From contig NZ_AHAM01000262.1 in the NCBI RefSeq assembly GCF_000236565.1, positions 1-56,020 of the forward strand: DNA of 56,020 nt, written 5' to 3'. The notes beneath the pieces were generated by a model that worked only from the letters and a program-made list of their open reading frames with translations, did not search any database and was not told the DNA's origin. Shown piece by piece: positions 25,096-33,673 of this stretch. The stretch is from Mesorhizobium alhagi CCNWXJ12-2. GTDB taxonomy: Bacteria > Pseudomonadota > Alphaproteobacteria > Rhizobiales > Rhizobiaceae. The translations under genes and the position numbers were made by a program. How positions within the stretch are numbered: position 1 is the first letter of the stretch; each line of letters opens with the position of its first letter.

Positions 25096-25580
25096 GATCT
25101 TGCCAGGCGTTCCGCGGGCTTGTAGTCCTCTTCCGCCGTCAGTTCGACCAGCACGGCTTCGCGGATTGCGCCGCGCTCCGCGACCTTGGCGGCAAGAGCG
25201 TCAATCTTTTCGAGCGCCAGCCGGGCACGACGCAGCTTGTCTTTCGCTTCCGCAAGCTCGAGCCAACGGACATGAACACGTTGCTCCGCAGCATCCTTGG
25301 CTTCGGCCAGTCGGGCCTCCTCGAATTGCGCGGCAAGGTATGTGTTCTCGAGATCCTGCATGCTGGCGGCGCTCAGCTTTTGCCCAACCATAGCGTCCAT
25401 CGCCATTCGCTCGGCGGCTGTTGCGCGCTCCAAATGGCTGTCGATCGCCTTTGCAGCATCCGCGACGTGGCGTTCTGCCTCCTTGTGCGCCGCGTAGCTG
25501 CGGCTGGCCGCCTCTTCGGCGCGATGTAACCGCGCTTCCCGTATCGAGCGGGTGCCTGCGATGAACCTGGCGTCTTTCAT
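25089..25580 (-). CDS. sctO: SctO (YscO/FliJ-like stalk)
   Basis: 163 residues, almost wholly alpha-helical coiled coil (AEEAASRSYAAHKEAERHVA; ARLALEKIDALAAKVAERGA). It lies between sctN and sctQ with overlaps at both ends, the standard place for the stalk protein that enters the ATPase ring. Sequence in this family diverges quickly, so the call rests on size, coiled coil and context. No separate SctP ruler gene sits here, unlike in yscN-O-P-Q. Confidence 0.8.
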   Translation of the reverse strand: MKDARFIAGTRSIREARLHRAEEAASRSYAAHKEAERHVADAAKAIDSHLERATAAERMAMDAMVGQKLSAASMQDLENTYLAAQFEEARLAEAKDAAEQRVHVRWLELAEAKDKLRRARLALEKIDALAAKVAERGAIREAVLVELTAEEDYKPAERLARSC

Positions 25581-26917
25581 TGCAGGGCAATCTCGCGCAT
25601 GAGCCGCAGCGTCTCGGCAAGCATCTCGCGCGAATTCGAATCCTGCCGCAGAAATGCGTTGATCCGATCGATCTTGGCGATTGCCTCGTCCGTCGCGGCG
25701 TCGCTGCCGCGCTCGTATTCGCCGACGCGCACCAGAAGTTCGACCTCGGCATGGCGTGACATCATTTCCCGAATCCGTCCCGCGTGTTCCCGGTGCTCCT
25801 GCGACACCACCGTGTCCATCAGGCGGCTTCTGCTGCGCAGGACGTCTATCGCCGGAAAGTGGTTACGCTGTGCCAGTTCGGTGGACAGAAAGACGTGGCC
25901 GTCCAGCAGCGCCTGAATCTCCTCTGCGACCGGATCCATCGTTCCGTCGCCTTCCATCAGGACGCTGTAGAGGCCCGTGATAGAGCCGATGCGTCCTGGC
26001 CCGGCCCGCTCCAGCAGGCGTGGCAGCGCGGCGAAGAGCGAGGATGGATATCCGCGCCGAGTCGGCGGCTCGCCGGAAGCAAGGCCAATCTCGCGCTGGG
26101 CGCGGGCAAAACGGGTGATGTTGTCCATGGCGAGTAGCACGTGCTTGCCCTGGTCGCGGAAATATTCCGCGATCGCGGTTGCTGCATGGGCCGCCTTGAC
26201 GCGCTCGATGGCCGGCCGGTCCGACGTGGCGGCGACGATCACCGACCGCGCAAGCCCTTCCGTGCCCGCCTGGCGTTCGACGAATTCGCGCACTTCCCGT
26301 CCGCGTTCGCCGACCAGCGCGATCACGACAACGTCCGCATCGGTTCCATAGACAATATCGGCAAGCAACATCGACTTGCCGACGCCGGGCGCTCCAAACA
26401 GGCCAACGCGCTGGCCGCGCGCGCAGGTCAAAAGCCCGTCGAGCGCACGAATGCCAAGCGTCATCGGCTCCGAGATCAGGCTGCGTTGCATCGAGGGCGG
26501 GGGATCGGCAATGACCGGATAGTTGCCGGCGATGCCGGTCTCGTCGAGCGGTGCGCCGTCAAGAGGATCGCCGAGCGCGCTGATGACGCGACCGAGCAGG
26601 GCCGGGCCTATACGGATCTGCTGGCTCTTGAACGTCGGAATAACCTCGGTGAGGCTCGACAGGCCGGCAATGTCGCCGAGCGGCAGCAGAATCGCCATCT
26701 CGTCGAGCAGTCCGATCACTTCGGCTTTCATCCGCCTCTTGGTCTTCGGATCGACCAGATCGCAGATCTCGCCTATCCGGGCCTCTTCAAGGGCGGCATG
26801 GATTATGGCGCCGGTTACCTGGCGCACTCTGCCAGTGCGCCGCCGCGCCGCGTCCTGACGCAGACCGCTGCGAAGATTGGGAACGATGTCGGCGAGACGG
26901 CTGTCGATCCCGCTCAT
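25577..26917 (-). CDS. sctN: SctN (T3SS ATPase)
   Basis: 446 residues. Nucleotide-binding core: P-loop GLFGAPGVGKSMLLADIVYG, ALVGERGREVREFVE, VIVAATSDRPAIER, Walker B-type VLLAMDNITRFARAQREIGL, and GSITGLYSVLMEGDGTMDPV. These are shared with FliI and other SctN proteins. It unfolds and feeds substrates into the gate. Overlaps sctL and sctO by four bases each. Confidence 0.97.
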   Translation of the reverse strand: MSGIDSRLADIVPNLRSGLRQDAARRRTGRVRQVTGAIIHAALEEARIGEICDLVDPKTKRRMKAEVIGLLDEMAILLPLGDIAGLSSLTEVIPTFKSQQIRIGPALLGRVISALGDPLDGAPLDETGIAGNYPVIADPPPSMQRSLISEPMTLGIRALDGLLTCARGQRVGLFGAPGVGKSMLLADIVYGTDADVVVIALVGERGREVREFVERQAGTEGLARSVIVAATSDRPAIERVKAAHAATAIAEYFRDQGKHVLLAMDNITRFARAQREIGLASGEPPTRRGYPSSLFAALPRLLERAGPGRIGSITGLYSVLMEGDGTMDPVAEEIQALLDGHVFLSTELAQRNHFPAIDVLRSRSRLMDTVVSQEHREHAGRIREMMSRHAEVELLVRVGEYERGSDAATDEAIAKIDRINAFLRQDSNSREMLAETLRLMREIALQ

Positions 26918-27522
26918 GCCGGCGTCTCCCCACGGTCGCGGACCGCCTCGGCGATTGCCGCGATCTGCGCCCCGATGGTCGCATCGACCACTGCAACTTC
27001 GGTCGCCACGACGCAGCCGTCGCGTGGCAAATCGGCATCGGCGATGACTTCGATCATTCCCTGGAAGCTCGATTCGGCGCGGACTGCGGCAAGTTCATCT
27101 CGCACGGCGTCGACGGCTTGCGGATGCACCGTCACCTTGATGAAACGGCTGCGCCGCATCTGGGAGATCGTCTGCCTCGCCGCCTTCGCCACCAATTCGC
27201 TGGCATCGAACTCGCCAAGCACGCGAGCGATGACGTCGGTCGCCAAGCCGATGACGTCCTTCTCGATCGAACCGAAATAGCGGTCCACCTTGGCTGTGAC
27301 CTCAGCCAGGAGGCGAGTGGCTTCCGCGGAGCCCTCCGCCTTGCCGTCCTTGTAGCCTTCGGCAAAGCTGTCGCCATAGGCGCCGCGGGCCGTATCGTGC
27401 AGCTCGGCAGCTCTACGTTTCGCAGCGTCAAGGAAGGCAAATCCGTCTTGCCAGGCCTGCGCTTCGGCCGCTTTCAGAATTCGCTTGCCGGGCCGCGTCG
27501 GAAGTCCGATGCCTGCGCTCAT
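26914..27522 (-). CDS. sctL: SctL (YscL/FliH-like ATPase regulator)
   Basis: 202 residues: helical N-terminus (RILKAAEAQAWQDGFAFLDA, ADGYKDGKAEG-type spacing: SFAEGYKDGKAEGSAEATRL) and a C-terminal domain with VTVHPQAVDAVRDEL and IEVIADADLPRDGCVVATEV, the FliH/V-ATPase-E-like signature. It links SctN to SctQ. Four-base overlaps with both neighbours. Confidence 0.92.
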   Translation of the reverse strand: MSAGIGLPTRPGKRILKAAEAQAWQDGFAFLDAAKRRAAELHDTARGAYGDSFAEGYKDGKAEGSAEATRLLAEVTAKVDRYFGSIEKDVIGLATDVIARVLGEFDASELVAKAARQTISQMRRSRFIKVTVHPQAVDAVRDELAAVRAESSFQGMIEVIADADLPRDGCVVATEVAVVDATIGAQIAAIAEAVRDRGETPA

Positions 27523-28121
27523 CGGGCGGCCTCGCTGGCACGGCGGACAATCCCGGCACCGCCTGTCATCGGTTCGGCATCAAGGTCTACGTTGTCCGGA
27601 ACCTTGAGCTTCATCCATGCGGATACCGGCTCCGATACGGTTTCGCACCAGGCGGCTATGCAGCGCCAGCCGTCATCGTGCATACGCGCCGCGATCGTCT
27701 CCACCGGCTCCAGAGGGCGGGGCGGCGGGGCAAGATCCCTGTTCGCCAAAGCAAAGGCGAACAACTCCTCACCGATCTGATGGTAAATGGCGCTCACCTT
27801 TTCCTTGCCTATGGCGCCGGCCAGCGACCCGGACCAGCAGATCGCGCCCGCGCGCATCGCCAGGGCCTCGATCTCCCGCTTGGGCGCCAGAGCGATCCGG
27901 CGGTCTTCGTCCGCCACGTCGTCACCGAGCGGCGCGAGCCCAAAATGCGAAGAAAGCAGCGCCGAAAGGCGCCGGGCCAGCCGCGGCGTCTCAAGCATGA
28001 ACTGGCAACCCTGCACCGCGATCGCGCCGCCGAAGCATGCGGCAAGCTGGCTGGCATCGGCATGGACCGCGGGATTCTCGACGAAAGCATCCCAGTCAGG
28101 ATTAAAGGCGGTTGGCGCCAT
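27519..28121 (-). CDS. sctK: SctK-like sorting-platform protein
   Basis: 200 residues from ATG 28121 (MAPTAFNPDWDAFVENPAVH), which lies five bases after the sctJ stop; a longer frame extends into sctJ and is unlikely. No membrane segment. Position between sctJ and sctL, size near YscK (~209 aa) and the Trp-rich helical make-up support SctK, the adaptor joining the SctQ pods to the SctD ring. The family is poorly conserved, so gene order carries most of the weight. Confidence 0.68.
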   Translation of the reverse strand: MAPTAFNPDWDAFVENPAVHADASQLAACFGGAIAVQGCQFMLETPRLARRLSALLSSHFGLAPLGDDVADEDRRIALAPKREIEALAMRAGAICWSGSLAGAIGKEKVSAIYHQIGEELFAFALANRDLAPPPRPLEPVETIAARMHDDGWRCIAAWCETVSEPVSAWMKLKVPDNVDLDAEPMTGGAGIVRRASEAAR

Positions 28122-28126
28122 CGCCT

Positions 28127-28933
28127 TCACACCGCTGACTGTTTGGCCGGAAGCGTCGTCTGGTTCAGCGAGTAGGTCCTGCGCCTGCTCCGATTCAGCA
28201 ACTGGTTGACAAGCAGGACACCGAGAACAAGAACGCCGGCGCCGAGGCCGTAAACGATCCACATCGCCGCCGTCAGGCTGTCGGGATGCATTTGCAATCC
28301 GAAAAAGGACGCGAGGGCCGGTTCGCTCGACGGCCGTTCCGGAGGGGCTGCGACGGGGATCAGGACCACCGAGACATTGTCGTAAGCGAGACCGGCTACG
28401 CCGTTGGCGACCAGCATCTTCACTTGCGGTATGAGGCTCTCCATCGGCGCCGTCGCCTGATGACGGATGAAGACCGAAGCGGAGGAAGGCACAAGCTTCT
28501 GGCGCAGTGGATCGTTTTCCGGCAGGACCAGATGGACCCTTGCCGTCAAAACACCGTCTATATCCGAAATCGTCCGCGACAGTTCCTGGCTCAGGCCGAA
28601 GATCATAGCCGCCCGTTCCTCGACCGGCGAGGACACCAGGCCGTCGCGCTTGAATACGTCGCCGAGTGTGGCGAATTCCTGTTTTGGCAGGCCGTGGTCG
28701 TTGAGGATCGCCATAGCGTCGGCAAAGTTGCCTTCGCGCACGGTCACCGTCATCTTGCCATCCTTCTCTGGAGTGCGCTCAGCAGAAATCCCGTTGCGCA
28801 CCAGAGTGGCGACCATCTCGTTCGCCTGCTGCTGGCTGAGCCCCCTGTAGAGTTCGACCGAACACGCCTGCAGAAACAGCAGGGTGCTCAGCACAGCGAC
28901 AGCAATCGCAAGTCGACGTGGACGGTTCGACAA
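28127..28933 (-). CDS. sctJ: SctJ (YscJ/PrgK ring lipoprotein)
   Basis: 268 residues from a TTG at 28933, preceded by GGGGGAAG; upstream frame overlaps the sctI-like gene. Lipoprotein signal ending L-L-F-L-Q-A-C, then the ring-building domain (ELYRGLSQQQANEMVATLVR; GISAERTPEKDGKMTVTV; ARVHLVLPENDPL; SASVFIRHQ) and a C-terminal transmembrane helix (WIVYGLGAGVLVLGVLLVNQ). These are textbook SctJ features. Confidence 0.95.
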   Translation of the reverse strand: MSNRPRRLAIAVAVLSTLLFLQACSVELYRGLSQQQANEMVATLVRNGISAERTPEKDGKMTVTVREGNFADAMAILNDHGLPKQEFATLGDVFKRDGLVSSPVEERAAMIFGLSQELSRTISDIDGVLTARVHLVLPENDPLRQKLVPSSASVFIRHQATAPMESLIPQVKMLVANGVAGLAYDNVSVVLIPVAAPPERPSSEPALASFFGLQMHPDSLTAAMWIVYGLGAGVLVLGVLLVNQLLNRSRRRTYSLNQTTLPAKQSAV

Positions 28934-28953
28934 GTGCTTCCCCCGATGCCCGC

Positions 28954-29562
28954 TTATTGTTGCTTGATCAGCGTGTTGACAGATGACGACGCCGCCGAGA
29001 CGCTGTTCGTTGCTAGCGAGGCGCCGAAAAGGGCCCACGAGGCGGAAACATATTGGTCAAGCAGGTGCTGCATGTCCGCCTCGGCCATCTTCCCGGACGG
29101 CTGGCCGGAGCCGCCCGCGCCAGACCCGGCCGCTGCGGGCTCCGACGATCCCATGGCGCCCTGTGCGGATTCCACCATGCTCCCGAGCGACTTCATCGTC
29201 GAATCGAACAGGGCGGAGGGATCGGCGCCACCGGTTCCGCGCTTGCCTGACTCATCCATATATTCGTAGAGGTGAAATTCCTTTACGGCTTCGGCGGGAG
29301 CCGGCGGATTGCCGGCGTCGCCATTGTTGCCCGTGCGCATGTTCTGGATGTTCTGGGCAAATTGGGCAGGTTCCGATCCGGCTGTGGTCGGTGTCGTCTT
29401 GTGTCCGGCCATCTTGTTCATCGTGACCGTCGGAGACTCCTTGACCGCCGGCTTGAGATATCCTGTACCCGCTGCCGCGGCGATGTTGATGTCCAGCCCT
29501 GCAGCAGTCGCGTCAGGAAGCAATTCCGCTACGGCCAAGGGCATCGTCGAGGCGATTTCCAT
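28954..29562 (-). CDS. sctI: SctI-like inner-rod protein
   Basis: 202 residues without signal peptide. The N-terminal 150 residues are low-complexity (Ala/Gly/Ser/Pro); the C-terminal 45 form an amphipathic helix ending SLATNSVSAASSSVNTLIKQ, similar in shape to the SctI C-terminus (…V-N-x-L-x-K-x-Q). Gene order sctI-sctJ agrees. It is much longer than YscI (~115 aa), because of the flexible N-terminal region, so a combined or ruler-like role cannot be excluded. Confidence 0.58.
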   Translation of the reverse strand: MEIASTMPLAVAELLPDATAAGLDINIAAAAGTGYLKPAVKESPTVTMNKMAGHKTTPTTAGSEPAQFAQNIQNMRTGNNGDAGNPPAPAEAVKEFHLYEYMDESGKRGTGGADPSALFDSTMKSLGSMVESAQGAMGSSEPAAAGSGAGGSGQPSGKMAEADMQHLLDQYVSASWALFGASLATNSVSAASSSVNTLIKQQ

Positions 29563-29574
29563 TTCTCCTGCTCC

Positions 29575-30195
29575 CTACTGCGTGGCGACCGGCGGCTTTG
29601 CCGATGTCACGGCCCGAACGTCCACGGTGCGACCGCGGAAAACCCGCACATTGGCTTCCTTGCCGGCAGTCCCGGAATCGCCCAGGCCGACGCTCTGCTT
29701 GACGAGCGCAATGTAGGACGGTGGTCCGGAAATCGTGACGGCTCTGTCTTTTTCGGAGATCCTCAAGGGAAAGCGGCTGTCGGATACACCAAGCCTGTCC
29801 AGCCTCTCTGCAAGATCGGGTGCTGTTTCCAGGCCAACTTGAACTATTTCGGTGCGCAAATCCGACTCTGTCACCACATTGAGTGTGGATCGGTCATAGT
29901 GCCAGACCAGCCCGTAGCGATCGCATACCCAATCCAGAAACGCTCGCGCCGATCCGTGCGGCTCGCCCGAGTTTAGCCGCCCCTTGATGCCCTTGCCGAG
30001 CTTGATCGAAATGCCAAGGTTTCGGCCGAACTCCACCAAGGCAGCCTCCACGGGCTGATCGACGGCGATATATTTGTACGGACCATCCGGCCAATCGGGT
30101 TCGATCGCGCTCGCCGGCGCGATGGCGGCACAGATAAACGCCATCGCCCCGGCGGCGATCCGAATGCGCACAGAAATAGCCTTTCTGACTACCAT
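29575..30195 (-). CDS. RhcC1/NolW-like secretin N-domain protein
   Basis: 206 residues with a cleavable signal (RIAAGAMAFICAAIAPASA). YKYIAVDQPVEAALVEFGRN, GISIKLGKGIKGRLNSG and RAFLDWVCDRYGLVWHYDRS reproduce the N0/N1 region of HrcC/RhcC. Rhizobial T3SS secretins are known to be split into a short RhcC1 (NolW) and a channel-forming RhcC2; this gene has only the first part. No RhcC2-type channel is present, and the locus instead has a CpaC-type secretin. First gene of the leftward operon. Confidence 0.75.
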   Translation of the reverse strand: MVVRKAISVRIRIAAGAMAFICAAIAPASAIEPDWPDGPYKYIAVDQPVEAALVEFGRNLGISIKLGKGIKGRLNSGEPHGSARAFLDWVCDRYGLVWHYDRSTLNVVTESDLRTEIVQVGLETAPDLAERLDRLGVSDSRFPLRISEKDRAVTISGPPSYIALVKQSVGLGDSGTAGKEANVRVFRGRTVDVRAVTSAKPPVATQ

Positions 30196-30384
30196 TTCGG
30201 TAACGGGCCCATTCAGTCACATTGAAGGTATCGCCGACGCTGGCGCGCCGAAGACATAGCTCAGACAAAGCTAGTCCTCTCGAGCGAGATCGGAAAATCC
30301 AATTGGAACGCGCCGGGGACTCGTTTCGGGCAGAGCGGTCGACTATCGTCCGCGTCGGGGGTTGCCAGTACGGAATTCGAAAAG
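30196..30384. promoter_or_regulatory. Divergent promoter region for the T3SS operon and the LDT/TPR pair
   Basis: A 189-base gap between the first T3SS gene (leftward) and the L,D-transpeptidase (rightward). Promoters for both must lie here or overlap the gene starts. I could not recognise a hrp box, a tts box or a clean -35/-10 pair, so the regulator is unknown. Confidence 0.45.
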
Positions 30385-31059
30385 ATGGCGGATCGGGCTT
30401 CGTTCAATGCTTCAAGCCGGGTGTGCGGCTGGCTGGCCGGCATGGCTCTGTTTTGTGCGACTATGTTTCTCGCCCAGGCGAATGCCGCCGCCGAAAACAG
30501 CGGCTACGATCCACGGACCTGGTCCTATGACGAAGCGCGCAACATAGTGTTGTCGCCCTCGGATCTGGAGGACGATGCGGTTCCGGAGGAGTCCGAGGAC
30601 TGGAATCCCATCCCGCGCACGATCGTACCTTATGATGGTCCGGAAGGGTCGGGAACGATCCTGATCAGCACGTCGGAACGACGCCTTCGCCTGATCCTCG
30701 AGGGGGGCAAGGCACTTCAATATGCGGTCGGGGTAGGGCGCGAGGGATTCAGCTGGAGCGGCCGTGACCGCATCTCTGAGAAGAGGGAATGGCCAGACTG
30801 GCGCCCCCCTGCGGAGATGATAAAGCGTGAGGCAAGCAAGGGCAGGATCCTCCCTGCGAAGGTCGTGGGAGGGCCAGACAATCCGCTCGGCGCGCGCGCA
30901 CTCTATATCGGATCCACGCTCTACCGCATTCACGGCACCAACCAGCCCTGGACGATCGGCGAGGCGAATTCGTCAGGCTGCATCAGGCTTACAAACGACG
31001 ATGTTATCGATCTTTATCAACGGGTTCCCGTCGGGGCTCAAGTCGTCGTGCAGCGTTGA
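30385..31059 (+). CDS. L,D-transpeptidase (YkuD family)
   Basis: 224 residues with a signal peptide (WLAGMALFCATMFLAQANAA). The YkuD catalytic motif reads YRIHGTNQPWTIGEANSSGC followed by IRL, giving His and the nucleophilic Cys; IGEANSSGCIRL is canonical. Such enzymes make 3-3 peptidoglycan cross-links or attach proteins. Divergent from and next to the T3SS operon, so a role in fitting the apparatus through the cell wall is possible, although rhizobia carry many LDTs. Confidence 0.93.
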   Translation: MADRASFNASSRVCGWLAGMALFCATMFLAQANAAAENSGYDPRTWSYDEARNIVLSPSDLEDDAVPEESEDWNPIPRTIVPYDGPEGSGTILISTSERRLRLILEGGKALQYAVGVGREGFSWSGRDRISEKREWPDWRPPAEMIKREASKGRILPAKVVGGPDNPLGARALYIGSTLYRIHGTNQPWTIGEANSSGCIRLTNDDVIDLYQRVPVGAQVVVQR

Positions 31060-31135
31060 GCCGCAGCTTGTCGAGTTCCAAACCAACCCGCTATTGTGAT
31101 GTCGAAGTCCGGCAAGCGATCAGATGGAGCGACCA

Positions 31136-31933
31136 ATGCGGCTAGCCCTTTTTACGATCGTATGCGCGCTTGCGCTCGCCGGCTGTCAGACCACGGGATC
31201 GACGAGCAACGATGCAGCCGTGGATGCTGAAACTTCGCATTCCGACCGGCTGGTGAAGCTCGCCGGCGACATCGAATCGCGAGGCGAGCACGACACTGCC
31301 ATCGCACTTTACGCACGCGCTGCGGCAATGCCAGAAGCGAGCGTTGCGGCCCTCGTCAAAGCCGGCGATGCCTATCTTCGTTCCGGCTATGTGGACGAGG
31401 CGATGGCCCAGTACAAAGCGGCGCTCGTCAAGTCGCCTAACGACGGTCAGGCGATGCTTGGCCTCGGCTCTGCGCTGATTGAATCGGGGGATCTGAATGC
31501 CGGTATGCGCGCGCTCAGCGAAGCGGCCCCCATTGTCAATACCAGCCGCGCCTACAATCGGCTAGGCGTAGCGCAGACCATGGCGGGGCTGACCCAGGAC
31601 GCGCAGAGCACGTTCACTACCGCGCTCAAGCTGGAGCCTGACGATCTGGACCTTCAGACCAATATGGCGCTTGCGGCAGCGCTCGAGGGCAATGCTTCTG
31701 TAGCCTTGCCGATCGCGCACCGCGTGGCTGCGTCGGGCAAGGCGCAGCTGAGGCACAAAAACAACATCGTCATCGTGTATGGCCTGCTCGGCAACGACGA
31801 TTATGTGAAGTCCTCCCCACCGACCGGCCTGTCGTCAAAGGAAATAGCTTCCCTCCTGGCAAGATGCAGAGAGATCCGAGCAAAGGGCAGTATCAAGGCA
31901 AAAGCGGCTGCGCTGGGATCAATGGCGGCCTGA
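31136..31933 (+). CDS. TadD-like TPR lipoprotein (probable secretin pilotin)
   Basis: 265 residues. Lipobox A-L-A-G-C after a short signal (start ATG 31136, with GGAG six bases upstream). Several TPR units follow (HDTAIALYARAAAMPEASVA; AMAQYKAALVKSPNDGQAML; AQSTFTTALKLEPDDLDLQT) and the wording NRLGVAQTMAGLTQDAQ is as in TadD, the pilotin-like lipoprotein of Tad systems. It pairs logically with the CpaC-type secretin and CpaD-like lipoprotein of this locus. Ends eight bases before the homologous integrase-tail repeat begins. Confidence 0.8.
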   Translation: MRLALFTIVCALALAGCQTTGSTSNDAAVDAETSHSDRLVKLAGDIESRGEHDTAIALYARAAAMPEASVAALVKAGDAYLRSGYVDEAMAQYKAALVKSPNDGQAMLGLGSALIESGDLNAGMRALSEAAPIVNTSRAYNRLGVAQTMAGLTQDAQSTFTTALKLEPDDLDLQTNMALAAALEGNASVALPIAHRVAASGKAQLRHKNNIVIVYGLLGNDDYVKSSPPTGLSSKEIASLLARCREIRAKGSIKAKAAALGSMAA

Positions 31934-31940
31934 CCCGCAG

Positions 31941-32202
31941 CAGATTTCCGGGGGTTTTCCATTACGCTGATTTGCCAGCGTTCGCGTTTGTTTCCGGCTT
32001 ATCTGTGGGGTTTCTGTGGTGTGACGTAGGCCGGTTCGCGTTCCGTTCGTCGATCCTAACAACGTTCTTCGGCGCCTTGGCGATGGCCCGCTTGGACGTG
32101 ATCTTCTCAGCCGCGTCGGACTGGAAGTCGGGATGATGATGGCCGTAGGTTTCGATCAGCGTCTCGGTCGTCATGCCGAGGAAGCCCGCGGCTTCCCACA
32201 CG
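31941..32202. repeat. Direct repeat of integrase 3' end, copy 2
   Basis: Counterpart of 1187-1450, same orientation; here it is part of the intact integrase. No tRNA fragment lies to its left, unlike copy 1. Confidence 0.8.
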
Positions 32203-33245
32203 TCCGCACCCGCCTGCATCAACCAGGTCGCGGCGGTGTGACGGAAGATATGCGGCGTCACCTCGTCGCCCAAGCCAGCCGCTTTGCGGGCATTGCGGAA
32301 GGCCTTCTTGATCGACTGGACCGGTTCCCCGTTCCACTCGACGACAAAGTCCTGCGATATCTTGCGGCCGATGTTTTTACTCTTCCCGCGTGCCTGCGTC
32401 TTGATCTCCAGATCGGTGTCGCGCCAGCGGCGCATGTGCGCGAGAAGCCGTGACGGAAGCCGCACCGGAGGCTGACGCTTCTTGGTTCTCCTTGCGCCGT
32501 CGGCGCGCCGGAAAAATACGCCGCGTTCGAGATCGACATAGCCGCAGCCTTCGGTCGGGCGGATGGCAGCTCCGCATATGGCTGCCGATCTCGTGCCGGT
32601 GTAGAGCGCGACAAGCATCCAGCGCGCGACGTGACGGCCGGTCTTGCGACCGCTGGGATTGCCTTTCCATGTCTGCTTCATGCGCCATGCGGCCCAGAGC
32701 AGCCGGGCGGCCTCCGATCGCGTCAGCCAACGCTCGCGTGATTCAGACTTCTCCGGCAGCACGATCACGGGCGAGGCTACCGTGTAGCCTTCCTTCCGAT
32801 AATGATTGATCGCTGATCGGAGATCCTCGAGTTGGCGGCGAGCATACGCCGGCGTCGACTGCTTCGCGACAAATTTGCGGCACAGATCGCCGTTGATGTC
32901 GGAGAGATATTTGCCCGCGAAGAAATCGAGCACGAAGCCGAGCCGCGTGGCGGTGTCGGCCGGGCTAGCGTGTTTCGGAGCGATGTCTTGTAAATAGACG
33001 TTGATTACGTCTGCGATCAGGATCTCATCGAGACTGCGTCCCCGTTCGCGCTGAGGCTTGTACTTGTCAGTGATATAGGAAGCGAGCGCCTTTTCAGCGC
33101 GTTTACGGTCTGTCTCGCTGCCGCCAACGCTAATGAACTTCTGTCCGTCGCGGATGAACCATCCGGCCCGGTTGCGCAGCGAACCATCGGCTTTTCTGCT
33201 TTCCGGTCGCCAGACGAGGCGAGCTCCCTTGGAGATACGCGACAT
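31962..33245 (-). CDS. Tyrosine-recombinase integrase
   Basis: 427 residues, full length. N-terminal SAM-like core-binding part (PRERGRS…; ADTATRLGFVLDFFAGKYLS), catalytic domain with Arg in LYTGTRSAAICGA, the H-x-x-R box TPHIFRHTAATWLM, and Tyr in TLIETYGHHHP. It is expected to act on tRNA-Pro(CGG), judging from the scar beside its truncated relative at 1.2 kb. It lies with its 3' end against the T3SS island and its 5' end towards the cargo at 33-47 kb. Confidence 0.95.
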   Translation of the reverse strand: MSRISKGARLVWRPESRKADGSLRNRAGWFIRDGQKFISVGGSETDRKRAEKALASYITDKYKPQRERGRSLDEILIADVINVYLQDIAPKHASPADTATRLGFVLDFFAGKYLSDINGDLCRKFVAKQSTPAYARRQLEDLRSAINHYRKEGYTVASPVIVLPEKSESRERWLTRSEAARLLWAAWRMKQTWKGNPSGRKTGRHVARWMLVALYTGTRSAAICGAAIRPTEGCGYVDLERGVFFRRADGARRTKKRQPPVRLPSRLLAHMRRWRDTDLEIKTQARGKSKNIGRKISQDFVVEWNGEPVQSIKKAFRNARKAAGLGDEVTPHIFRHTAATWLMQAGADVWEAAGFLGMTTETLIETYGHHHPDFQSDAAEKITSKRAIAKAPKNVVRIDERNANRPTSHHRNPTDKPETNANAGKSA

Positions 33246-33451
33246 AGTTCCCTCATTGCTGCGATGGCCGACAAGGTTGTGTATTCCTTGCCTGCGATCA
33301 ACTCCGTCACCAGACGCCCTTTATCGCGCTCCTTACGCAAGCCTGCTGCGCCCATTGACCCATCCGGAAACGCAATTTTGGCAGCCACGCAGAGGCGAAG
33401 CGGTGCATCCGGACTGATTGTGAAGGGCAGGGTGTGGGCATCGTTCTTCAT
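33017..33451 (-). CDS. Excisionase-like small protein overlapping the integrase
   Basis: 144 residues from ATG 33451. The first 75 (APLRLCVAAKIAFPDGSMGA, then GLRKERDKGRLVTELIAGKE and YTTLSAIAAMRELCRV) have the layout of helix-turn-helix excisionase-like proteins that sit upstream of rhizobial integrases. The remaining ~70 residues are read in a second frame through the integrase N-terminus (229-base overlap). The first half is well supported; how far translation continues is not certain, although the tail has plausible composition. Confidence 0.6.
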   Translation of the reverse strand: MKNDAHTLPFTISPDAPLRLCVAAKIAFPDGSMGAAGLRKERDKGRLVTELIAGKEYTTLSAIAAMRELCRVSPRELASSGDRKAEKPMVRCATGPDGSSATDRSSLALAAARQTVNALKRRSLPISLTSTSLSANGDAVSMRS

Positions 33452-33673
33452 GTTTGAGCTTATAGCGAGATTTCGGCCAGGCACTCGAAAATCCCAAAAA
33501 AAATCTAGTCACCCGCCAAACGAGCTGATCGCTGCGGTTCGGCAGCTCGGCTTAGGTCGGCTAAACGCAACAAGATGTTTCGCCGTGACCCCTCGCAAGA
33601 CCCCCATCAATCGATCGCTACAACTCGAGATCACACAGCGCATCGACGCTGCAGGATTGAAGGATGGAGCAAA

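Noticed and set aside
26141-27280. Rightward frame opposite sctN and sctL
   Set aside because: Shadow of the ATPase and its regulator.
30196-30384. HrpL box or tts box upstream of the T3SS operon
   Set aside because: GGAAC-like and TCAG-like fragments occur but lack the required partner element and spacing.
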